From NCBI GenBank assembly GCA_947504705.1, contig CANNIA010000035.1:1-38675 (forward strand): a stretch of DNA of 38,675 bases, given 5' to 3'. Origin of the DNA: Paracoccaceae bacterium (GTDB taxonomy: Bacteria > Pseudomonadota > Alphaproteobacteria > Rhodobacterales > Rhodobacteraceae). The position numbers and the translations under genes are program-made. Positions 32,779 through 38,675 of this stretch are shown here, piece by piece. The notes below the pieces were generated by a model. That model had not been told where the DNA came from. It worked only from the letters and a program-made list of their open reading frames with translations, and ran no database searches. Position 1 is the first letter of the stretch; each line of letters opens with the position of its first letter.

Positions 32779-33978
32779 TCAGCGAACCCCAAGCCCCGCC
32801 CGCATCAGCACCTGCCTCACCGGCCGCGCCGAATACAGTGCATCCAGCGCCTTGGCGCGCAAGTCACGCAAGACTGGCGTCCCGGCCATCGAGGCGCGGT
32901 TGAGAAGGTCGATGCCGGTGACGCGGCCCTGCACCTCCAGATGCCGGGCGCGGTGGTAGGCCTCGGTCACTGCCGCCTTGCCCGGATCGTCACGGTGGCT
33001 TTCCGCCAGACCCATCAGGCAGGTCAGGTCAGCCAGGCTCATGTTCAGCCCCTGCGCCCCGATCGGCGGCACCACATGGGCGGCCTCGGCCATCAAGACC
33101 GTACGGGGGCCAGACATCCGGGCCGCGATCTGGCTGATGATCGGCCAGACCGACCGGCGTGAGACCAACCGAAGCGGTCCAAGCACACCCGTCGACCGAG
33201 CGGTCATCGCGGCCTCGAACTCCGCCACCGGCAGGGCTGCCAGCCGCGCGACTTCGGCCCCGGTTTCCATCCAGACTATGGCCGAAGCGGGCCTGCCGTC
33301 GCGATCCGGCAGGGGGACCAGCGTGAAAGGCCCGCCCTTGCGATGCACTTCGGTCGAGACGCTGCCGTGCGGCACGTCGTGGGTCACCGCAAAGGCCAGC
33401 GCCTTCTGGCCATAGCGCAAGGTCTTGACGGCGATCCCAAGTGCCTCACGTACCGGGGAATTCCGTCCATCTGCGCCGATCACCAACCGCGCCGAAACCT
33501 GCGCGCCATCCGTCAGGCTGACCAAGGCTTCGCTTTCGCGCGCCAGCATGCGGGCGAAGCCGATGCCGGGGCGGAAGCTGACATTCGGCAGTTCGGCAAG
33601 CCGTGCCACCATTTCGCGGCGCAAAAGCCAATTGGGCAGGTTCCAGCCAAAGGGGGCGTCGGAAATCTCACTCGCATCGAAATCCTTGACCAGCCGCGCC
33701 ATCGGCTCGGCCCCGCCTGCATCGATGATCCGCATGATCTGCAATGGGGCCGCATGGGGCAAAAGGCGGGACCAAAGGCCAGCCCGCTCTAGAACGCCCA
33801 CCGAAGGTTGCAGGAAGGCCGTGGTGCGCAGGTCGGCACCCTCGGCTTCGGCCTCGGTCACCGGGGCGGTGGGATCGACGCAGATCACCCGAAACCCGGC
33901 CGAGCCGAGTGCCGTCGCCGCCGTCAGGCCCGCAACACCACCGCCGGAAATCAGGATATCACTCGTCTCGCGCATCAT
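32779..33978 (-). CDS. UbiH/COQ6-family FAD-dependent hydroxylase
   Basis: The 399-residue flavoprotein has an N-terminal FAD fold (DILISGGGVAGLTAATALG), the RTTAFLQPSVGVLERAGLW block, the DG motif ARLVIGADGRNSPVREALGI, and the GD-type segment AEAAHVVPPIGAQGLNMSLADL characteristic of UbiH/UbiF/COQ6. These enzymes hydroxylate the ubiquinone ring. Which position is modified cannot be told. In the last motif AEAAH replaces the more common GDAAH, a small deviation to check. GGAGG lies just before the tandem ATG codons at 33978 and 33975; either could be used. Confidence 0.87.
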   Translation of the reverse strand: MMRETSDILISGGGVAGLTAATALGSAGFRVICVDPTAPVTEAEAEGADLRTTAFLQPSVGVLERAGLWSRLLPHAAPLQIMRIIDAGGAEPMARLVKDFDASEISDAPFGWNLPNWLLRREMVARLAELPNVSFRPGIGFARMLARESEALVSLTDGAQVSARLVIGADGRNSPVREALGIAVKTLRYGQKALAFAVTHDVPHGSVSTEVHRKGGPFTLVPLPDRDGRPASAIVWMETGAEVARLAALPVAEFEAAMTARSTGVLGPLRLVSRRSVWPIISQIAARMSGPRTVLMAEAAHVVPPIGAQGLNMSLADLTCLMGLAESHRDDPGKAAVTEAYHRARHLEVQGRVTGIDLLNRASMAGTPVLRDLRAKALDALYSARPVRQVLMRAGLGVR

Positions 33979-34050
33979 TGGCCTCCGCGTCCCGACCATA
34001 GGCCGGGGCAGGGTGAAGGGCCAGAGGACAGGTTGCCCCAGGCCCTTGCC

Positions 34051-35406
34051 TTAAAGATACCAGTCGTATTCGCGCGGCAGGACTTCGGCCATGAAGGCCT
34101 CGAATTCCGACCGCTTGATTGCGGCATAGGCGGCGGGGTAGCGCAGCCCGAGATACTCTGCCATCAGCGCCGATCCCTCCAACCGGTCCAGCGCCGTCCA
34201 AAGCCGAAGCGGCATCTCGGGATCGGCCTGCTCTCCCGCGTTGCCGTCCGAGGGTGCGGTCGGTGTCAGTTTGTGCGTCAGCCCGTGGTGAAAGCCCGCC
34301 AGCATCGCGGCCATGACAAGGTAGGGGTTGGCGTCTGCCCCGGCGATCCGGTGTTCGATCCGCCGCGCGCGGCCTCCGCCCATTGGCACCCGGAACGAGA
34401 CCGAGCGGTTGTTGATCCCCCAAGAGGTGTTCACCGGCACGAACTGGTTGGCGGCAAAGCGGCGATAGGCGTTGATGTTCGGGGCAAAGAATCCCATCGC
34501 ATCATAGGTCGTGGCCTGCAGCCCGGCGATGGCATGGCCCAGCAGGCGGTCGCCCTCGGGCGTTGTCTCGTCAAAGACATTGCTGCCTTTGTCATCGACA
34601 AGGCTCGCGTGGACATGCAGGCCGGAACCGGATTGATCGGCAAAGGGTTTGGACATGAAGGTCGCCTCCAGCCCATGCTTGGCTGCAACCCCTTTGACGA
34701 TCCGGCGCAGCATCAATGCGTGGTCGCAAGCCAGCACCGGGTCATCAAGGTGACCAAGGTTCACCTCGAACTGCGCCCCGCCATATTCCGCAGTCGCTGC
34801 CCCCGCAGGCACGCCTTGCGCCACGCAAGCCGCATCGATTTCGGCAAGCAGGCCCGCCCATTCATCCAGTTTGTCGAATGCCAGCACGCGCGGCGCTTCC
34901 GGCGCGCGGCCGGAACGCGCGGGCAGGGCAGGGGAAATCCGGCCCTTGTCGTCCCGTTTGGGGTCGACGAAGAAAAACTCCAACTCGTTGGCGACCACCG
35001 GCTTCAGTCCCAATTCGGCAAAACGCGCCACCACGTCGCCAAGAAGGGCGCGTGGGTCGAACCACCAATGCGGCGCACCTTCAGGTCGGGCGGGGGCGAT
35101 CTGGACCTGCGCTGTCGGGGCCTCGGCCCAGGGCACCGGCACCAGCGTTCCGGGCAGGGGATAGCTGGTCGCATCCGGGTCGCCATCGGAAAAGCCGATC
35201 CCGTTCACGTCCCAGCAAGTGCCCAAAGCGTCCAGCGTGGTGATCCCGGCGCAGAACGCTACCCCCCCGGACCAAAGCTTGCCCGCATCGCGGACCGGCA
35301 CCCGCTTGCCAATGGCCGTGCCGCAAAGGTCATAAAGGACCGCATCGACAAAACGGGTCTCGGGGTGCTTTTCCAGATAGGCGGCAAGTTCGGCAGGTTG
35401 GGTCAC
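34051..35406 (-). CDS. Glutamine synthetase-family ligase, probably gamma-glutamylpolyamine synthetase
   Basis: The 451-residue product has the glutamine synthetase fold: beta-grasp N-domain with VDAVLYDLCGTAIGKRVPV, catalytic VANELEFFF, SGSGLHVHASLVDDKGSN, and NRSVSFRVPMGGGRARRIEH near the ATP site. It is divergent from true GlnA and resembles PuuA-type ligases that couple glutamate to putrescine or other amines. The start is GTG 35406 with GGAAAG ahead; a TTG at 35436 is less likely. It is divergent from a monoamine oxidase and near an amidase and agmatine deiminase, which supports a role in polyamine breakdown. The exact amine is not known. Confidence 0.85.
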   Translation of the reverse strand: MTQPAELAAYLEKHPETRFVDAVLYDLCGTAIGKRVPVRDAGKLWSGGVAFCAGITTLDALGTCWDVNGIGFSDGDPDATSYPLPGTLVPVPWAEAPTAQVQIAPARPEGAPHWWFDPRALLGDVVARFAELGLKPVVANELEFFFVDPKRDDKGRISPALPARSGRAPEAPRVLAFDKLDEWAGLLAEIDAACVAQGVPAGAATAEYGGAQFEVNLGHLDDPVLACDHALMLRRIVKGVAAKHGLEATFMSKPFADQSGSGLHVHASLVDDKGSNVFDETTPEGDRLLGHAIAGLQATTYDAMGFFAPNINAYRRFAANQFVPVNTSWGINNRSVSFRVPMGGGRARRIEHRIAGADANPYLVMAAMLAGFHHGLTHKLTPTAPSDGNAGEQADPEMPLRLWTALDRLEGSALMAEYLGLRYPAAYAAIKRSEFEAFMAEVLPREYDWYL

Positions 35407-35526
35407 GGCGCATCTTTCCACTGGGGGTCTTGTCAAGGACCCGACATTTGCACTTTTCTGCGTAAGGTGAGAGGTCTTTTTCCGTCAACGCTTCAAGGCC
35501 CATTTCGCCCGTCCAAGGACCACCCC

Positions 35527-36870
35527 ATGAGACAAACCCGCCGCAGCCATCTTGCCAGCCTTCTGGCGCTTGCCGTTGCGCCCTCAGCCCTAAAGGCCAA
35601 GACCGGGCGGCGCGTGATTGTCATCGGTGCGGGGCTGGCCGGCCTTGGCGCGGCGCGTGACCTGGTGACAGCCGGGGAAGAGGTCGTGGTGCTGGAGGCG
35701 CGCGAGCGAATCGGCGGGCGGATCTGGACTTCGCGCCATTGGGCCGACTTGCCGATTGATCTGGGGGCCAGCTGGATCCACGGGGTTGACGAGAACCCCC
35801 TGACCGAACTTGCCGATTTGGCGGGGATTGTGCGGGTCGAGACGAGCTATGACAGCGCTATGGCTTTGGATGCCGCGGGCGAGGTGGTCGACCTGACCGG
35901 TGCCTATGGAATGACCGAGGCGATGATCGACGAGGCGCGCGATCTGGCCGAAGAGGTCGAGACCGACCTGTCGCTGGCCGAAGCAATCGAGGAGGTCGGG
36001 GACTGGGACGACGCCGATGCAGCAACGCGCCGCTTGATCCGACATGTGGTGAATGGCTCGGTCGAGGCGGAATATGGCGGCAGTTGGTCCGAGGTGTCGG
36101 CTTGGTATTTCGATGAAGCGAAGGAGTTCGGCGGCGAGGATGCGCTGTTTCCCGGCGGTTATGACCAGATCGTCACGCATCTGGCCAAGGGGCTGGATAT
36201 TCGAATCGGCCAGATCGTGACCGCGATTGCCCCGGTCGATGCGGGCGTTGCCGTGACCTTGGCGGATGGTTCGGTGATGACAGCCGACCATGCGGTGGTC
36301 ACGGTTCCGCTTGGCGTGCTGAAGGCAGGTGACATCACCTTTGGCGCGGCGCTTGCCCCCGAAAGGGAGGCAGCGATTGAAACGCTGGGCATGGGGCTTT
36401 TGAACAAGTGCTGGCTGCGGTTCGACCAAGTGGCTTGGCCCGCTGACGTGGACTGGATTGAATGGCTGGGCCCCAAAGTCGGGTTCTGGTCGCAATGGCT
36501 CAGTCTGGCGCGGGCAACTGGTGCTCCTGTCCTGCTGGCCTTCCATGCCGGGGATCAGGCCCGCGCGATGGAGAAACTAACGGATGCCGAGATGGTTGCC
36601 TCGGCCCATGTCGCGCTGACGGCGATGTTCGGCCCGGATTTTCCCGCACCCATCGACACCCAGATCACTCGCTGGTCGCAGGACCCTTACACCCACGGCA
36701 GCTATTCCTTCAACGCCGTCGGCTGCACACCGGACACCCGCCGGGCGTTGGCGGGGGCGGACTGGGACGGTCGCCTCGTCTTCGCGGGCGAGGCGGCAGA
36801 GCCCGACTACTGGGGCACGGCGCATGGTGCGTTTTTGTCCGGGCGGGCAGCGGCCAAGGCTTTGGGCTAA
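35527..36870 (+). CDS. Flavin monoamine oxidase (amine oxidase family)
   Basis: The 447-residue flavoprotein has an N-terminal leader with paired Arg (RQTRRSHLASLLALAVAPSA) that looks like a Tat-type or secretory signal. An FAD fold follows (VIVIGAGLAGLGAARDLVTA then LEARERIGGRIWT), with GASWIHGVDENPL, PLGVLKAGDITF, and the FAD-binding C-terminal block LVFAGEAAEPDYWGTAHGAF. Such enzymes oxidise putrescine, spermidine or other amines to aldehydes. ATG 35527 begins at the leader. Its last four bases overlap the convergent amidase gene (36867-36870). The acidic EEVETDLSLAEAIEEVGDWD region is a normal variable helical part. Confidence 0.88.
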   Translation: MRQTRRSHLASLLALAVAPSALKAKTGRRVIVIGAGLAGLGAARDLVTAGEEVVVLEARERIGGRIWTSRHWADLPIDLGASWIHGVDENPLTELADLAGIVRVETSYDSAMALDAAGEVVDLTGAYGMTEAMIDEARDLAEEVETDLSLAEAIEEVGDWDDADAATRRLIRHVVNGSVEAEYGGSWSEVSAWYFDEAKEFGGEDALFPGGYDQIVTHLAKGLDIRIGQIVTAIAPVDAGVAVTLADGSVMTADHAVVTVPLGVLKAGDITFGAALAPEREAAIETLGMGLLNKCWLRFDQVAWPADVDWIEWLGPKVGFWSQWLSLARATGAPVLLAFHAGDQARAMEKLTDAEMVASAHVALTAMFGPDFPAPIDTQITRWSQDPYTHGSYSFNAVGCTPDTRRALAGADWDGRLVFAGEAAEPDYWGTAHGAFLSGRAAAKALG

Positions 36871-38564
36871 CCCGGCAACTCAGGCGTTCGCGGTGGGGCC
36901 TGCCGCCACTGGCCTGTCGCCTCGAAAGCTGAGGCCAGCGCCAGAAGTCGGCTGTCATCATAGGCCCGGCCCGCAAAGGTCAGGCCTGCGGGCACCCCTA
37001 TGTCCGCCATCACACCCATCGGCACAGTCACGGTCGGCACCCCGCAATGCCGGATCGCCAGATTGCCATTGGCGACCCAAGTCCCATTGCGCCAAGCGAT
37101 GTCCGCCGAGGCCGGGTTCACCTCGGCATCGGCAGGTCCGACATCGGCCACCGCCGGGAATATCACCGCATCAAGGCCAAGCTTGTCCATCCAGGCTTCA
37201 AGGTCCTGCTTGCGGGTTTCCTCCAGCCCTTTGAAGCCTGTTGCCATCTCGGGGATCGCGCGGAAATCCTCGCAAGGATGGGCGCGGGCATGGGCCGGGT
37301 AATCGGCGATGTCATCCTCAAAGCCCACATAGCGGTTGGGCAAGGCGCCGAGGGGGTGTGGCGAAATCCTTGCGCCATCCACATCTGCCAGACGGTTCAG
37401 CGCCGGGTCGCCATTCGCCTGCAGAAAATCATCCCAGGACCAGACCGAAAGGTCGATGATCTCCCGCCGCAGGTAAGCTGGGCTGACCAGCCCCCGCGTC
37501 GCGATCGTCGGCGCGCCGGGGCGGTCGCCCTCATAGTTCGAGACCAGCGGGAAGTCGGTGACCACCACTTCGGCCCCCGCCGCCTCCAAGGCTTCGCGGG
37601 CCTTTTCCCACAGCGCAAGGATCGACGCCCGCGTTTCAATGCGCTGCCCGGTCGGGCCACCGATTCCAGGGCTTTCCGCCGTTCCCGCCAAGGGATCGGC
37701 ATTCAGATACATCGCGGGCACACCAAACCGCTTGCCGCGCAGGCTCTCCGCACCCTTCAGCGCGAGATAGCTTGCCGGTCGCACCTCTGACGCCTTCGGG
37801 ATCGCCACCCAAGGCTGCCGCCGCCACAGATCACCCCGAGTCTGGGGGTCATCGGCGACGATCACCTCCAGAAGCTCCAGAATGTCCGCCATCGTCCGGG
37901 TATGCGGCACCACCACATCCATCGTCGGAACCAATGGCCAGTTGCCCCGGATCGAGATCACCCCACGCGAGGGCGTGTAGGCGCAAAGCCCGTTGTTGGC
38001 CGCAGGGGCGCGGCCCGAGGACCAGGTTTCCTCACCCAAGCCAAAGGCCGCGAAACTCGCCGCCGTCGCCGTGCCCGATCCGTTGGAACTGCCGGACCCG
38101 AAAGCCGCCGTCAGGTAATCGCCGTTATAGGGGCTTTCCGCCCGGCCATAGCAGCCGCGCTGCATGCCGCCATTGGCCATCGGGGGCATGTTCGTGAGGC
38201 CCAGAAGGACGGCACCCGCCGCCCGCAGGCGTTCGATCACGAAGGCATCCTTCTGCGCGATCAACGCCTCAAAGGCAGGTGACCCCGCACTGACCGGCAG
38301 ACCCATGGCCGAATAGCTGGACTTGGCAGTATAGGGGATGCCATCCAGCGATCCCAGAACCTGCCCCGCCGCACGCCGCGCATCCGAAGCGCGGGCGTCG
38401 CCAAGTGCCATGGGGTTCATAACCGGCACCGCGTTCAGGCAGGGCCCGGCCCTGTCATAGGCGGCGATGCGCGCCAGATAACCTTCGGTCAGGCTGACCG
38501 AGGTCTCGATGCCCGCTTCCAGCGCTGCCCGCAGATCGGCGATCGAGGCTTCAACCAGCTTCAT
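36867..38564 (-). CDS. Amidase-signature family hydrolase
   Basis: The 565-residue product has the Ser-cisSer-Lys triad of the amidase signature family: Lys81 in [11 protein letters not shown], Ser159 in [11 protein letters not shown] and Ser183 in [10 protein letters not shown] (24 residues after Ser159, as in other members). It hydrolyses a C-N amide or carbamoyl bond. ATG 38564 has an AAAGGTGCGGGG ribosome site and overlaps the stop of agmatine deiminase as ATGA, so the two are translationally coupled. The deiminase product is N-carbamoylputrescine, normally cleaved by the nitrilase-type AguB; this amidase may take that place. The nucleophile loop reads TWSSGR instead of the common TGGSIR, an unusual variant. 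Confidence 0.85.
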   Translation of the reverse strand: MKLVEASIADLRAALEAGIETSVSLTEGYLARIAAYDRAGPCLNAVPVMNPMALGDARASDARRAAGQVLGSLDGIPYTAKSSYSAMGLPVSAGSPAFEALIAQKDAFVIERLRAAGAVLLGLTNMPPMANGGMQRGCYGRAESPYNGDYLTAAFGSGSSNGSGTATAASFAAFGLGEETWSSGRAPAANNGLCAYTPSRGVISIRGNWPLVPTMDVVVPHTRTMADILELLEVIVADDPQTRGDLWRRQPWVAIPKASEVRPASYLALKGAESLRGKRFGVPAMYLNADPLAGTAESPGIGGPTGQRIETRASILALWEKAREALEAAGAEVVVTDFPLVSNYEGDRPGAPTIATRGLVSPAYLRREIIDLSVWSWDDFLQANGDPALNRLADVDGARISPHPLGALPNRYVGFEDDIADYPAHARAHPCEDFRAIPEMATGFKGLEETRKQDLEAWMDKLGLDAVIFPAVADVGPADAEVNPASADIAWRNGTWVANGNLAIRHCGVPTVTVPMGVMADIGVPAGLTFAGRAYDDSRLLALASAFEATGQWRQAPPRTPELPG

Positions 38565-38675
38565 CCCCGCACCTTTGGCTGCTGCTGGGTGATGCAATGG
38601 ATGCCACCGCCGCGCGCAAAGATTTCCCGTGCATCGACCGTCACAACACGGCGACCGGGATATGCGGCGGCCAGA
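38561..38675 (-). CDS. aguA: Agmatine deiminase, C-terminal end (gene runs off the window)
   Basis: Reading leftwards from the right edge, 37 codons are visible: [19 protein letters not shown], then [17 protein letters not shown] and a TGA stop at 38561-38563. [10 protein letters not shown] is the C-terminal signature of agmatine deiminase and related peptidylarginine-deiminase-type enzymes, with the catalytic Cys. It turns agmatine into N-carbamoylputrescine and ammonia. The stop overlaps the amidase start (ATGA). The rest of the gene lies outside the window, so its integrity cannot be judged. Confidence 0.88.
   Translation of the reverse strand, partial: LAAAYPGRRVVTVDAREIFARGGGIHCITQQQPKVRG

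Noticed and set aside
33808-35526. Long upstream extension of the monoamine oxidase frame
   Set aside because: This part runs antisense to the UbiH-type and glutamine synthetase-like genes; the real start with leader peptide is at 35527.

Overview
The window looks like a chromosomal segment of an alphaproteobacterium of the Rhodobacteraceae (order Rhodobacterales). It is GC-rich, genes are tightly packed with many 4-8 nt overlaps, and several gene orders are typical of that group: ccmI-ruvX-DUF1289, soxBDAG sarcosine oxidase, TPR protein-bamB-der, and yajC-secD-secF-DUF498. The genus cannot be settled by reading alone. No rRNA, tRNA or CRISPR array was seen.

Layout. 1-900: a graveyard of mobile elements (end of an IS3-type transposase, start of an IS110-type transposase) fused to the 5' stump of a Bcr/CflA-type MFS exporter. 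904-4885: an Lrp/AsnC regulator divergent from a class V aminotransferase, a 408-base non-coding stretch rich in hairpins, then a TauE/SafE permease overlapping a putative 2OG-Fe(II) dioxygenase. 4983-6902 (minus): ccmI, ruvX and DUF1289, all overlapping. 7151-12499 (plus): a heterotetrameric sarcosine oxidase operon with an unexpected small membrane-protein ORF coupled between soxB and soxD. 12640-13865: three tandem copies of a small secreted-protein family, one intact and two broken. 14124-17887: sodB, DoxX, LOG-family hydrolase, a LysM protein and an ArsR regulator. 17973-27001: Atm1-type ABC exporter, a large caspase-fold/TPR protein, a YfgM-like TPR protein, BamB and Der. 27068-32713: TspO-like protein, serS, then yajC-secD-secF-DUF498. 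32779-38675: a UbiH-type hydroxylase and a polyamine/agmatine catabolism block (glutamine-synthetase-like ligase, monoamine oxidase, amidase, and the end of agmatine deiminase).

How genes work together. soxBDAG would oxidise sarcosine to glycine with transfer of the one-carbon unit to folate. The TPR-BamB-Der and YajC-SecD-SecF groups serve envelope biogenesis, protein export and ribosome assembly. ArsR and the Atm1 exporter are divergent around a clear dyad and may form a metal or thiol stress unit. The right end points to use of agmatine or putrescine as carbon and nitrogen source.

The points most worth a second look are the tandem secreted-protein family with decaying copies, the small membrane ORF inside the sarcosine oxidase operon, the caspase-TPR protein next to the BamB/Der cluster, the amidase coupled to agmatine deiminase, and a double-palindrome element found at two convergent gene junctions.
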